Positions 17,165 through 26,894 of a DNA stretch of 64,000 nt are shown here, one piece after another. This stretch comes from Moraxella ovis. Its GTDB lineage: Bacteria > Pseudomonadota > Gammaproteobacteria > Pseudomonadales > Moraxellaceae. Every line of letters starts with the position of its first letter. Within the stretch, counting starts at the first letter, position 1. The stretch covers positions 744,001 through 808,000 of the forward strand of contig NZ_UGPW01000001.1 of NCBI RefSeq assembly GCF_900453105.1, written 5' to 3'. The notes beneath the pieces were generated by a model, which saw only the letters and a program-made list of their open reading frames with translations, searched no databases and was not told where the DNA came from. The translations under genes and the position numbers were made by a program.

Positions 17165-17749
17165 TTACGCCTCCCCAACGGTCAAGATGCTGCCATCAAT
17201 GCTGTATTCTGGAATAGGTAGGTTGGTAGGGGCAGGTACGCCACTATAAACACGTCCAGATAGGTCATACAAAGAACCGTGGCAAGGGCAGAAGAAACCA
17301 CCAAACCAATCAGCACCACCTAAGTCAGCCGCACCTACTTCAGGACGGAAGGTTGGTGCACAGCCAAGATGCGTACAAACACCCTCAACCACCAATACCT
17401 CAGGTTGGATTGAGCGAGTTTCGTTTTTGCAGTATTCAGGCTGAATTGAAGCTTCTGAATCAGGATCGCTTAGTTTTGGGGTAACTTTGCTAAGGTTTGC
17501 CACCATTTCTTCGGTGCGTTTAACGACAAAGATTGGTTTGCCACGATATTTTACAGTGATCATTTGACCATTTTCGATGCCGCTGATGTCGGTAATAACA
17601 GCAGCGCCCGCGGCTTCGGCTTTGGCGCTTGGATACCAAGAACGCACAAATGGGGTGGCTATCGCGCCCACACCAACTGCACCGATGGCAGCGGTAGTCG
17701 CGATTAGGACTCTACGGCGTTTAATATTCACGCCTTCGGCATGGCTCAT
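17165..17749 (-). CDS. petA: Ubiquinol-cytochrome c reductase, Rieske iron-sulfur subunit
   Basis: 194 residues from the ATG at 17749, preceded by GGAGGAAG; a start 19 codons upstream is possible but lacks such a site. The N-terminus has an arginine-rich Tat-type signal anchor (KRRRVLIATTAAIG). The [2Fe-2S] ligands are C125-T-H127-L-G-C130 and C154-P-C156-H157, with the disulfide cysteines included. This subunit takes the first electron from ubiquinol and moves between cytochromes b and c1. First gene of petABC; its promoter must lie in the AT-rich gap upstream. Confidence 0.96.
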   Translation of the reverse strand: MSHAEGVNIKRRRVLIATTAAIGAVGVGAIATPFVRSWYPSAKAEAAGAAVITDISGIENGQMITVKYRGKPIFVVKRTEEMVANLSKVTPKLSDPDSEASIQPEYCKNETRSIQPEVLVVEGVCTHLGCAPTFRPEVGAADLGGADWFGGFFCPCHGSLYDLSGRVYSGVPAPTNLPIPEYSIDGSILTVGEA

Positions 17750-18186
17750 TAAAACTTCCTCCAGAATAAAGAATGGGAATCTATCCCATACTGGGTGTGT
17801 GGACATGATAAAACAGTTTTATCACAAATCCACATTTGCTGTGCCTATTTTACTAGTTTACTAAACATGACTATTTTAAGCTATTTTTGTCATAAAATAA
17901 ATTGTTCTCTTGCGCTAATGTGAAAAAAAGTCGCAAAATTTTTAATGAATTGACAAAAAAGTGCAGTTTTTTGTAAAAACCCTGCAATATCCAAGTAGAG
18001 CGGTGGGCATTGGTAAGGTTATTAAATTAATAAAAATTAACCTTTAATTTATTTTTACTAAAAAATAAATTGGCTGTTTTTATTAATTTAGATCAATATT
18101 TTGAGCAATTATTACCACTTGATAATTGTTAATTTATTAAGAATTTATCTTTTGGACAAATTATTTTAATCGTGATTAGCAGGTAT
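17750..18186. other. AT-rich gap upstream of petA
   Basis: No gene is visible between petA and the rpsI terminator. The stretch is very AT-rich and must hold the petABC promoter (minus strand). It contains two FNR-like sites and an inverted repeat CAATTAT / ATAATTG (18107-18129). No unambiguous -10/-35 pair could be chosen. Confidence 0.6.
18083..18096. promoter_or_regulatory. Candidate FNR/Anr box upstream of petABC
   Basis: TTAATTTAGATCAA matches the FNR consensus TTGAT-N4-ATCAA at nine of ten positions. A weaker copy, TTGATAATTGTTAA, lies at 18118-18131. Oxygen control of a bc1 operon would make sense, but the sites are more than 330 bases from petA. Confidence 0.35.
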
Positions 18187-18216
18187 AAAAAAACTCTCGC
18201 AAAACGAGAGTTTTTT
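18187..18216 (-). terminator. Terminator of rplM-rpsI
   Basis: ACTCTCG / CGAGAGT stem with a five-base loop and T run on the minus strand, about 20 bases after the rpsI stop. Confidence 0.88.
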
Positions 18217-18237
18217 GTAAATTCGCAATCGTAAGAA

Positions 18238-18624
18238 TTAACGTTTTGAGAATTGTGGACGACGACGTGCTTTGCGTAGACCCAATTTTTTACGTTCAAC
18301 TTCACGAGCATCACGAGTAACGAAGCCAGCTGCTTTTAGAGCAGGTTTTAGGCTTTCGTCAGATTCGATAAGCGCACGAGTGATACCGTGACGGATTGCA
18401 CCTGCTTGACCGCTTGCACCACCACCAGTAACGGTGATGTATAGGTCATAGCTGGTAGCTACGTCTAGTAGTTCTAGTGGCTGACGAACGACCATACGAG
18501 AAGTCTCACGACCAAAGTATTCGTCTAGTGATTTGCCGTTGATTACGATGTTGCCAGTGCCTTTAGACAAGAAAACACGGGCAGTAGAAGTCTTACGGCG
18601 ACCTGTACCATAATTGCGTTCCAT
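18238..18624 (-). CDS. rpsI: 30S ribosomal protein S9
   Basis: 128 residues, as expected for S9 (130 in E. coli). '[15 protein letters not shown]' at the start, '[15 protein letters not shown]' in the middle and the basic C-terminus ending '[10 protein letters not shown]', which reaches the P-site tRNA, are all typical. It lies ten bases after rplM on the same strand, the conserved rplM-rpsI operon. A GGAGA ribosome binding site precedes the ATG. Confidence 0.98.
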   Translation of the reverse strand: MERNYGTGRRKTSTARVFLSKGTGNIVINGKSLDEYFGRETSRMVVRQPLELLDVATSYDLYITVTGGGASGQAGAIRHGITRALIESDESLKPALKAAGFVTRDAREVERKKLGLRKARRRPQFSKR

Positions 18625-18634
18625 GTTTATCTCC

Positions 18635-19066
18635 TTAGATGTCTAAAACTTGTGGCTGCTGTGCTGCGTGTGGGTGTTCAGTACCCGCATACAGTTTTAG
18701 CTTTTTGATCATCGCATAGCCCAAAGGACCTTTTGGTAGCATACCTTTAACGGCTTTGTGCAATACGTCTTCTGGCTTGTGAGCAAGAAGCTTAGTGAAG
18801 TTAGTCTCTTTGATACCGCCTGGGTAGCCAGTGTGACGATAGTACTTCTTGTCTTCTGCTTTTTTGCCAGTAACGGCGATTTTGTCAGCGTTAATAACAA
18901 CGATATAATCGCCAGTATCAACGTGTGGAGTGTACGATGGCTTGTGCTTGCCACGTAGACGAGAAGCAATCTCAGAAGCTAGACGACCTAGCGTTTTGCC
19001 TTCAGCGTCCACGACATACCAGTCATGTACAACTTCAGCGGGTTTGGCACTGATAGTAGTAGTCAT
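18635..19066 (-). CDS. rplM: 50S ribosomal protein L13
   Basis: 143 residues from the ATG at 19066; a 17-codon upstream extension exists but the family length is 142 and homologues begin at this position. '[16 protein letters not shown]', '[18 protein letters not shown]' and '[18 protein letters not shown]' are L13 signatures. It is an early-assembling 50S protein. First gene of the rplM-rpsI operon. A small stem (AGCC-TTTT-GGCT) followed by a T run lies in the leader on the minus strand (around 19112-19123) and might attenuate, although the stem is only four pairs. Confidence 0.97.
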   Translation of the reverse strand: MTTTISAKPAEVVHDWYVVDAEGKTLGRLASEIASRLRGKHKPSYTPHVDTGDYIVVINADKIAVTGKKAEDKKYYRHTGYPGGIKETNFTKLLAHKPEDVLHKAVKGMLPKGPLGYAMIKKLKLYAGTEHPHAAQQPQVLDI

Positions 19067-19280
19067 ATAAAACCTATTTAGTTGAGTTTGAGAGTTTACA
19101 AATAAAAAATCAGCCAAAAGGCTTTATTTTACTTGCTTTAAGAGTTGGGAAACGAAGGGCTCTCAAAAAACAGTTTCGGATTATACCAAATGATATCTAA
19201 TCTGGCAAGTATTTTTGATAAAAACTGCTGTAATTGCTTTTGGGGTTTTGAGGGTAAATGCATTGTTAATCTGCTTTATA

Positions 19281-19898
19281 TTATAAGATATTTAATTGAA
19301 AAATTCCTGCAAAAACTTGCCCGACTTTGGCGGATTTTACCCAATGAACATCGAAGCTGTTTAATAGCGGTTCCAGTGCCTGATCGCTTTCCACATAAAA
19401 CAGTGTATCAACATGATATAACTTGTGTGTGATGATAGCATTAATAATATCATGCCATAGGTTCAGCGAGTACGGCGGATCGATAAATATGATGTCGTAA
19501 GATGAATCAAGGATGGGTAGGGCGTTTTGGGCGGTGTTATTGATAATCTGAACATCGGACTTGGTGAGCTTTAGGGTGTCGGCTGAATATTTTAATTGGC
19601 TAGCCTGTGCGGCATTTGTCTCAATCAATGTCGCAAAAGACGCGCCACGAGACAGGCATTCAAATGCCAGCGCGCCCGAACCTGCACAAACATCCAAGAC
19701 TCGAGCATCCTGAAGCTCACCCATGAGCCAATTAAAAATCGTCTCGCGTAGGCGGTCGGGGGTAGGGCGAAGACCCTCAGCATCGATAAAGCAGATGTTA
19801 CGACGCTTGAACTGCCCGCCGATGATACGAACTTGATTGGTGGGTGTATTGGATTTATTTGGTTTGTTATTCTTTAGGGTTCTGGCGCTACGATTCAT
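19281..19898 (-). CDS. rsmD: 16S rRNA (guanine966-N2)-methyltransferase RsmD
   Basis: 205 residues from the ATG at 19898. The open frame runs on upstream to 20333, but that part would overlap the start of the next gene and has no family similarity. 'VRIIGGQFKRR' opens the domain, 'LRPTPDRLRETIFNWL' and 'VLDVCAGSGALAFECLSRGA' form the SAM-binding region, and 'DIIFIDPPY' is the DPPY catalytic motif. The enzyme methylates G966 in 16S rRNA. The first about 22 residues are a basic tail longer than in E. coli. Confidence 0.92.
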   Translation of the reverse strand: MNRSARTLKNNKPNKSNTPTNQVRIIGGQFKRRNICFIDAEGLRPTPDRLRETIFNWLMGELQDARVLDVCAGSGALAFECLSRGASFATLIETNAAQASQLKYSADTLKLTKSDVQIINNTAQNALPILDSSYDIIFIDPPYSLNLWHDIINAIITHKLYHVDTLFYVESDQALEPLLNSFDVHWVKSAKVGQVFAGIFQLNIL

Positions 19899-20115
19899 AC
19901 TTGATATGATGGTGATTAAGATGATGCTTATTATAGCATTTATTCGATTGTGATGATGGAAAAATGGGCAAGTCTTTATATAAAATCCGTACAAGTCTTT
20001 AGCGCTTGTGGGTTGGTTTATCTTATCAGAATGTGCTGATTTATCAATCAGGAAAATCTGACAGTTCGATGAAATTGTGATAAAATACCAAAAGCTTTTA
20101 TTTGATTTTACTGAT

Positions 20116-21426
20116 ATGTTTACGTCCATTTGGCAAGCTCTCGCCGAACATCCTGAATTTATAGCAATGCTAACCATTCCTCCCGTCACGGCATTCGTGA
20201 CTTGGGCGCATGTTTGGATGGCGCTAGAGATGCTGTTTCGCCCGATTAAGTTTTGGGGTATTCCCATTAATGGCATACCTTTTGGCTTAAAGGGCTTGGG
20301 CTGGCAGGGCATCGTGCCGGCTAAGGCTGGCAAAATCTCAGGTGTGATTGTCGATCAGACTTTGTCGAAGCTGGGCAAACTTGATGAATTTTTTCAGGCG
20401 ATGGAGCCTGAAGAGATGGCGGATTTTATCACCAGTACGGTTGATAAAAATCTTGAGCAGCTGATTGATGAGATTATGCTAGAGCGCCATCAGGGAATCT
20501 GGAATAACATGCCGTATGCGATTCGCCGCCGCATCTATGCGCATGCACATAAAGAGCTTTCGACGGTGATGAAATCCTTGGTGCTGGATCTGACTTATAA
20601 TGTCGAGAGCCTAGTGGACATGCGTCAGATGATCGTCCGCAAGATGGAAAGCGATCGCAAGCTGATGGTTGATATGTTCCTAAGGGTGGGCAAAAAAGAA
20701 ATTAACTTTATCTGGAAAATCAGTGCCTTGATTGGTTTTGGGTTTGGTATTATTCAGATGGGGATTTTTTATTTTGTACCGCAGCATTGGACAGTGCCAT
20801 TTTTTGCGGCGATTTGGGGTGCGTTGACGAATTGGATTGCCATTTGGATGGTGTTTAATCCTATTGAACCGCGCTATATTCCCTTTATTCGCATATTCCG
20901 CCGTGATGAAGAGGGTGTGCATCTGATGCTGCCGCACATTCATCGTTATTCTTGGCAGGGGGGTTTTATGAAGCGCCAAGATGAAGTGTCCAGTGTGTTC
21001 GCTGAGATTGTGGTAAATGAGCTGGTCACGCTAGAAAATATCATGCATGAGATGATGTATGGCGCCAAGGCAGATGAAACTCGCACCCTAATGAAAAAGC
21101 ACCTGTATGATCTGCTGGAATCACCTGTGGTTGCCACAACCCTAAAAATGGGCATGACAAGCCGTGAGCTTGATGAATTTAAAGATACAATCATTGATAA
21201 ATCAATCGATGCGACCATGGTGCCAATTCGCAGTCCTGAATTGAACACATCGCGAGCAAGCAAGATATTTGGATTGTTTGAGAGTCGTATTCGTGCGCTG
21301 TCACCCCAAGAATTTCAGAATTTATTAAGACCTGCCTTTAAAGAAGACGAGATGACGCTTGTCGTATTGGGCGCGATCACGGGTCTATTGGCAGGATGGC
21401 TGCATTTGGTGGCAGTGTTTTTTTAA
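20116..21426 (+). CDS. DUF445 family inner-membrane protein
   Basis: 436 residues from the ATG at 20116; a GTG 13 codons upstream is possible but looks like promoter sequence (TGTGATAAAAT). The family pattern is a membrane-proximal N-terminus ('PIKFWGIPINGIPFGLKGLGWQGIVPAKA', where the motif G-W-Q-G-I-V-P is conserved), a long helical central part, two membrane helices near 'LIGFGFGIIQMGIFYFVP' and 'AAIWGALTNWIAIWMVF', and a C-terminal hydrophobic helix ('VVLGAITGLLAGWLHLVAVFF'). Its function is not established. Divergent from rsmD with about 217 bases between. Confidence 0.85.
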   Translation: MFTSIWQALAEHPEFIAMLTIPPVTAFVTWAHVWMALEMLFRPIKFWGIPINGIPFGLKGLGWQGIVPAKAGKISGVIVDQTLSKLGKLDEFFQAMEPEEMADFITSTVDKNLEQLIDEIMLERHQGIWNNMPYAIRRRIYAHAHKELSTVMKSLVLDLTYNVESLVDMRQMIVRKMESDRKLMVDMFLRVGKKEINFIWKISALIGFGFGIIQMGIFYFVPQHWTVPFFAAIWGALTNWIAIWMVFNPIEPRYIPFIRIFRRDEEGVHLMLPHIHRYSWQGGFMKRQDEVSSVFAEIVVNELVTLENIMHEMMYGAKADETRTLMKKHLYDLLESPVVATTLKMGMTSRELDEFKDTIIDKSIDATMVPIRSPELNTSRASKIFGLFESRIRALSPQEFQNLLRPAFKEDEMTLVVLGAITGLLAGWLHLVAVFF

Positions 21427-21616
21427 AGCGCATTTTGATTTAAAGGTGTGCAATGGGGCTGTGGCTTGGTTTTTATTTGATTTTATGAACAACTATAACA
21501 AGGCTGTTGGTGATGAGATTTCATTGACTGATGGCTTTGTTTTTTTGTGTTAATTTTGACAAAAAGCCAGCATTTGCAAGCTCGTTGTTATTAATACCAA
21601 AAAGAAGGTATGTACT

Positions 21617-23644
21617 ATGTTAATCACAGAATTGGGCTACTTTGCGCTGATTTTGGCGTTGGTGCTTGCGTTATTGCAAGCAATTTTGCCCACCGTTGGG
21701 GTCATAAAAAACCAAGTGCAGTGGCAGCGCCTTGCGCCAAGTCTCTCGGTGGCGCAGTTCTTGACGATGATGATTTCGTTTTGTGCGCTCGTAGCAGGTT
21801 TTATTTATAATGATTTTAGTCTGGTGTATGTGGCCAGTCATTCTAATAGCTTGCTGCCTTGGTATTATAAGATATCAGCGACTTGGGGTGGTCATGAGGG
21901 GTCACTGCTGCTGTGGCTGACGATTCTTGCGACTTGGTGTATGCTGGTGGCGGTGTTTAGCCGTGCCTTGCCTTTGGATATGCGTGCTCGCGTGCTGTCT
22001 GTATTGGCGATGGTACAGGTGATGATGCTGCTTATGCTGATTTTTACCTCAAATCCATTTGATCGTACATTACCAAATATTCCTGTGGACGGTACAGATC
22101 TAAATCCACTACTTCAAGACCTTGGGTTGATTTTCCATCCGCCGATGCTGTATATGGGCTATGTAGGTCTAGCGGTGCCATTTGCCTTCTGTATGGCGGC
22201 GCTGTGGGCAGGGCGACTAGATGCAGTGTGGACGCGTTGGTCTCGCCCGTGGACGGTGGCTGCTTGGGGCTTTTTGACATTGGGTATCGCGATCGGTTCT
22301 TGGTGGGCATATTATGAGCTTGGCTGGGGTGGCTGGTGGTTCTGGGACCCTGTGGAGAATGCTTCCTTGATGCCTTGGATTGCGGTAACGGCTCTCATGC
22401 ACTCCTTGGCAGTGACTGAGAAGCGTGGTGTGTTCAAGGCATGGACGATGATGTTGGCGATTTTCTCGTTTGCATTATCGCTTCTAGGTACTTTCTTGGT
22501 GCGTTCGGGTGTGATTACTTCAGTGCATTCCTTCGCGGCAGACCCTACACGTGGTCTTGCGATTTTGGCAATTTTGGGCGTGGTGATCGGTGTGGGTTTG
22601 TTGATGTTTGCTTTACGCGGATGGCGATTGACGGTTGAGAGTACTTACCAGCTCAAATCTCGTGAGACGGTATTGGTGATTAATAACATCATCCTGCTCG
22701 TGGCGACGCTCGTGGTGCTGTTAGGTACGCTCTATCCGATGCTGGCAGATGCCTTTAAATGGGGTCAGGTGTCGGTGGGCCCTCCGTATTTTAATGCGCT
22801 ATTTGTACCATTGACGTGGATTTTGCTTGCCTTTATGGGCATTGGCTCAAACCTACGCTATAAATACGACAGCCGTCCACTATTAATGACCGTCATGACC
22901 TGTGCAGTGAGCGCACTTGTGCTTGGTGCTGTTGTGACCTATATGATGAGCATGCTAGAAGAATATGCGCATTTTGATTATGGTGCATATATCACAGCGG
23001 CGCTTTGTGTGTGGGTACTTGCCTTTATGGTGGTGGACATCAAGGATAAGACACGTCATGCTAAGAATCTTGGTGAAGGCTTAAGAAAGCTTACACCAAG
23101 CTACTATGGCATGCAGCTTGCTCACATCGGTGTGTTGGTCACTGCGCTTGGGGTGGCTGGCGTATCAGCGATGAGCCTAGAAAAGGACGTCGCCATGACC
23201 GTGGGCGATAGTGTGCATGTTCAGGGTTATGATTTTTATCTACAAGAATTTGATGAAGTTAAAGGGCTAAACTACGATGCCATACGAGCAACCGTACAAG
23301 TCAAAAAAGACGACAAGCTCATCACTACGTTATACCCTGAGAAGCGCAATTATGTCGTATCAATGATGCCGATGACAGAAGTTGGCATCCGTCCAAGCTT
23401 ATTGAACGAGCTGTACATCGCATTAGGTGAGCCGATTGTCGATGCTGCAGGTAATGCCAGCGATGACACTTGGGCTGTTCGTGTGTATGTTAAGCCAATG
23501 GTGCGCTGGCTATGGCTTGGGGCGATATTAATGGCACTCAGCGGACTGATCGCCATGTTCGATAAGCGTTATCGTATTAAGAAACTTGATAAATCTCTCA
23601 TCCAATTTCGCTCGACCACAGGAGGCGATCATGGCAGCATCTAA
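21617..23644 (+). CDS. ccmF: Cytochrome c-type biogenesis protein CcmF
   Basis: 675 residues, about the E. coli length (647), with about 15 membrane helices. The tryptophan-rich haem-handling loop 'YYELGWGGWWFWDPVENASL' (WWD domain) and the loops 'ISATWGGHEGSLLLW' and 'GLIFHPPMLYMGYVG', which hold haem-ligand histidines, are intact. CcmF with CcmH forms the haem lyase that attaches haem to apocytochromes c in the periplasm. AAGAAGG precedes the ATG. First gene of ccmFGHI; ccmABCDE, usually just upstream, are absent here, where the DUF445 gene is found. Confidence 0.96.
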   Translation: MLITELGYFALILALVLALLQAILPTVGVIKNQVQWQRLAPSLSVAQFLTMMISFCALVAGFIYNDFSLVYVASHSNSLLPWYYKISATWGGHEGSLLLWLTILATWCMLVAVFSRALPLDMRARVLSVLAMVQVMMLLMLIFTSNPFDRTLPNIPVDGTDLNPLLQDLGLIFHPPMLYMGYVGLAVPFAFCMAALWAGRLDAVWTRWSRPWTVAAWGFLTLGIAIGSWWAYYELGWGGWWFWDPVENASLMPWIAVTALMHSLAVTEKRGVFKAWTMMLAIFSFALSLLGTFLVRSGVITSVHSFAADPTRGLAILAILGVVIGVGLLMFALRGWRLTVESTYQLKSRETVLVINNIILLVATLVVLLGTLYPMLADAFKWGQVSVGPPYFNALFVPLTWILLAFMGIGSNLRYKYDSRPLLMTVMTCAVSALVLGAVVTYMMSMLEEYAHFDYGAYITAALCVWVLAFMVVDIKDKTRHAKNLGEGLRKLTPSYYGMQLAHIGVLVTALGVAGVSAMSLEKDVAMTVGDSVHVQGYDFYLQEFDEVKGLNYDAIRATVQVKKDDKLITTLYPEKRNYVVSMMPMTEVGIRPSLLNELYIALGEPIVDAAGNASDDTWAVRVYVKPMVRWLWLGAILMALSGLIAMFDKRYRIKKLDKSLIQFRSTTGGDHGSI

Positions 23645-24212
23645 CAAACGCGCTTGGATTTTTATTTTGCCGCTTTTGATTTTTATTTTGGCAATGGTAA
23701 TGTTTTATTTCCGGCTTGGTAAAGAGACGGATGTGAAGATCACTACCGCGATGAATAAGCCTTTGCCGCAATTTAGCCTGCCTTTATTGTCTGATACCAC
23801 GCGCACGATGACGAATGCAGACCTACCAAAGACGCCATTTTTGCTGAATGCTTGGGGTTCATGGTGTCCGACTTGCCTTGTAGAGCATCCTTTTTTGATG
23901 CAGTTGCACGCTCAAGGTGTGCCCATGATTGGCATGAATTATAAAGACGAGCTGCCTGATGCGTTAGGCTATCTCAATGAGCACAAAGATCCGTTCATCT
24001 ATTCGATACAAGACTTAGATGGTAGCTACGGTCTTGATTTGGGATTGACGGGTGCGCCTGAGACTTTCGTTGTGGATGGGCGTGGCATCGTGTTCAAGCA
24101 CGTCACAGGCGAGATTAATCAAGAGAATTGGAAAGCTCAGATTGAGCCGTGCATGATCGCACTTGCTGATGATAAGCTGACCGATGATGCTAAAATCAAC
24201 ACGTGCAACTAG
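23631..24212 (+). CDS. ccmG: Thiol:disulfide interchange protein CcmG/DsbE
   Basis: 193 residues from the ATG at 23631, chosen for its AGGAGG site; it overlaps the ccmF end by 14 bases. An N-terminal membrane anchor (about 8-28) is followed by a periplasmic thioredoxin domain with the active site CPTC at residues 79-82 ('LNAWGSWCPTCLVEHP') and 'GLTGAPETFVVD' holding the cis-proline. CcmG keeps the haem-binding cysteines of apocytochromes, and CcmH, reduced. Confidence 0.94.
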   Translation: MAASNKRAWIFILPLLIFILAMVMFYFRLGKETDVKITTAMNKPLPQFSLPLLSDTTRTMTNADLPKTPFLLNAWGSWCPTCLVEHPFLMQLHAQGVPMIGMNYKDELPDALGYLNEHKDPFIYSIQDLDGSYGLDLGLTGAPETFVVDGRGIVFKHVTGEINQENWKAQIEPCMIALADDKLTDDAKINTCN

Positions 24213-24222
24213 GAGGCTGACA

Positions 24223-24717
24223 ATGAAAAAAATCATGATGGCGACTCTATTTATGGGCGTGATGATGCAAGCGTCGGCAGGTATTGAAGTGTATGAGTTT
24301 AAGACCTCCGAAGATGAGACGCGTTACCGAGCGCTTATCGAAGAGCTTAGATGTCCTAAGTGTCAAAACCAAAACTTAGCAGGTTCTGATGCGCCGATCG
24401 CTCTAGATTTAAAGCAAAAAACCTACGAGATGATTAATGACGGTCGCAGCGATACCGAGATTCGTGGTTATATGTTTGAGCGCTATGGTGACTTTATTAG
24501 TTATAAGCCGCCTGTACGCCCATCGACGTGGATTTTATGGTTCTTTCCGCCGATTCTGCTTGTTTTATTGGTCATCGGCTGGCTTTATAAAGCCAAAAAA
24601 GGCCGCACGCCTGTTATTCAAGGCGCGCCCAATCAGCTAAGTAAAAGCGAAGAAGAGCAGCTTAATAAGCTTCTAAATAACCATCAACACAACAAAACGC
24701 CAGAGGATAAATCATGA
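24223..24717 (+). CDS. ccmH: Cytochrome c-type biogenesis protein CcmH (N-terminal type)
   Basis: 164 residues from the ATG at 24223 (AGGAGG upstream). Signal peptide 1-19, then the redox motif 'LRCPKCQNQNLAGSDAPIA' with C44 and C47, a C-terminal membrane helix ('WILWFFPPILLVLLVIGWLY') and a polar tail. It reduces the apocytochrome CXXCH cysteines in the haem lyase complex. The TPR part that is fused in E. coli CcmH is a separate gene here, ccmI, as in Pseudomonas. Confidence 0.94.
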   Translation: MKKIMMATLFMGVMMQASAGIEVYEFKTSEDETRYRALIEELRCPKCQNQNLAGSDAPIALDLKQKTYEMINDGRSDTEIRGYMFERYGDFISYKPPVRPSTWILWFFPPILLVLLVIGWLYKAKKGRTPVIQGAPNQLSKSEEEQLNKLLNNHQHNKTPEDKS

Positions 24718-25973
24718 CGCCCAGTTTATTGTTATTTTTTACATTGTGCGCTCTGTTGTGTGTGCTGATTGCACTTGTAGTGATCTACCCTTGGTTAAAA
24801 GGACGCGTGGTTAATGACAACCGCCTGATGTCAGTCAATGTCGAGGTGTTCAATAGTCGCATCGCTGAACTTAATGCCGATAAAGCCGCAGGGGCGATTG
24901 ATGAAGTTTATTATGAAGCCCAGTCCACTGAGCTAAAGCGCCAACTATTGGCAGCACAAGCCCAATCACAAAGTTATGCGCCTGTTGGCTTTAAGTCGCG
25001 TCTGATTGTGATGGTGTGGATTCCGCTGTTGGCAGCGTTGGCGTATTTGACCACGTCTGATCGCACTTCTGTGTATAAGCTATGGGAGGCCAAAGACTCG
25101 GTAGGGCAGGTGGCTGATGATCTATTGACGGGTAAGATTGACGTGCCACCAGAGTGGGCAACCAAGGACAGTGCTGCGCTGATCTCCGCCATGCAGACCA
25201 ATGTTCATGCCAATGCCTTTGATGCCAATCGTTGGATGCGTCTGTCTGAGCTGTTTACGGCGCTAGAGGCGAAACCGCAGGCATTAGAAGCCTTGTCGCG
25301 TGCGCATCGCCTAGACCCTGATAATATTGAGATTGCCATGACTTATGCGCAGTCTAGTTTTTTTGCCAATAATGGCACGCTTGATACGACAGCGCGCAAT
25401 GTCTTGATTGACATTCTGCGTAAGAATCCCGATCATGAAGGCGCGCAGATGCTGATGGCGATGGGCGAGACACGTGCGGGTAATTTTACCAATGCTAAGG
25501 CGTGGGTGCATAAACTTCGCTCAAAAATCGCCGCTTCTTCGGGTAATAGAAGCGAGGCATTGGCAAGCTTGGATGAGCTATTGGCGAACATCGAATCCCA
25601 AGAAGCCAAAGCAACCCAAGGCGTTAATGTGACGGTATCGGTATCGGATCAGATGCTGCCACAGATTAAAGAATCAGATGCGTTATTCGTATCCATCTCT
25701 TCTGTTAATGGTGGCGCGCCTTATGCGGTGAAACGCCTGCCAGTAAGTAGCATTCGAGGTGGAAGTGCGGTCGTGTCGCTAAGCGATCTGGATGCCATGA
25801 TGCCAACCCGCACGCTAACACTAGGGCGAGAAAGCGATGAACTGGTGGTGAATGCGCGCATCAGCCATTCTGGTGGTGCGGTCTCTGAGTCAGGCGACAT
25901 GGCTGCCAACCCCGTGGTGCTTAATAAGACCCAAAATGCAGTTAATCTGACCATCTCGCAAATCGTACCATAA
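24714..25973 (+). CDS. ccmI: Cytochrome c-type biogenesis protein CcmI (TPR)
   Basis: 419 residues, overlapping the ccmH stop by four bases (ATGA), which implies coupled translation. Two N-terminal membrane helices (about 4-25 and 95-112) flank a cytoplasmic helical loop ('VFNSRIAELNADKAAGAIDE...ELKRQLL' is characteristic). A periplasmic TPR region follows ('ALEALSRAHRLDPDNIEIAMTYAQS', 'DILRKNPDHEGAQMLMAMGE'), then a C-terminal beta-rich domain. CcmI chaperones the C-terminal helix of apocytochrome c and presents it to CcmFH. Confidence 0.9.
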   Translation: MTPSLLLFFTLCALLCVLIALVVIYPWLKGRVVNDNRLMSVNVEVFNSRIAELNADKAAGAIDEVYYEAQSTELKRQLLAAQAQSQSYAPVGFKSRLIVMVWIPLLAALAYLTTSDRTSVYKLWEAKDSVGQVADDLLTGKIDVPPEWATKDSAALISAMQTNVHANAFDANRWMRLSELFTALEAKPQALEALSRAHRLDPDNIEIAMTYAQSSFFANNGTLDTTARNVLIDILRKNPDHEGAQMLMAMGETRAGNFTNAKAWVHKLRSKIAASSGNRSEALASLDELLANIESQEAKATQGVNVTVSVSDQMLPQIKESDALFVSISSVNGGAPYAVKRLPVSSIRGGSAVVSLSDLDAMMPTRTLTLGRESDELVVNARISHSGGAVSESGDMAANPVVLNKTQNAVNLTISQIVP

Positions 25974-25980
25974 CCCAATA

Positions 25981-26011
25981 AAAAAACAGCGTTAAATGAC
26001 GCTGTTTTTTT
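25981..26011 (+). terminator. Terminator of ccmFGHI
   Basis: ACAGCGT / ACGCTGT stem, six-base loop, A run before and seven Ts after, 13 bases past the ccmI stop. Confidence 0.88.
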
Positions 26012-26099
26012 ATTGTCTGTTTGCTATTGCCTAGCCTAAAGGCGAAAAATAGACAACTTATCAAAAAGCACTTGAACAATCTTAATGGGTGGTTTATAG

Positions 26100-26807
<708 letters not shown>

Positions 26808-26820
26808 TCGCAAGCTGATA

Positions 26821-26850
26821 AAAAGACCTTGTAAATGCAAGGTCTTTTTT
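26821..26850 (+). terminator. Terminator of adk
   Basis: AAAGACCTTG / CAAGGTCTTT stem, six-base loop, T run; 15 bases after the adk stop. Confidence 0.9.
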
Positions 26851-26894
26851 GTGGGCGGTTATTTTAATTTACCAATGCATAGCCTAAGACTAAA

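Noticed and set aside
19899..20333. 145-codon N-terminal extension of RsmD
   Set aside because: It overlaps the divergent DUF445 gene and its promoter, has no family similarity, and a normal-length start is at 19898.
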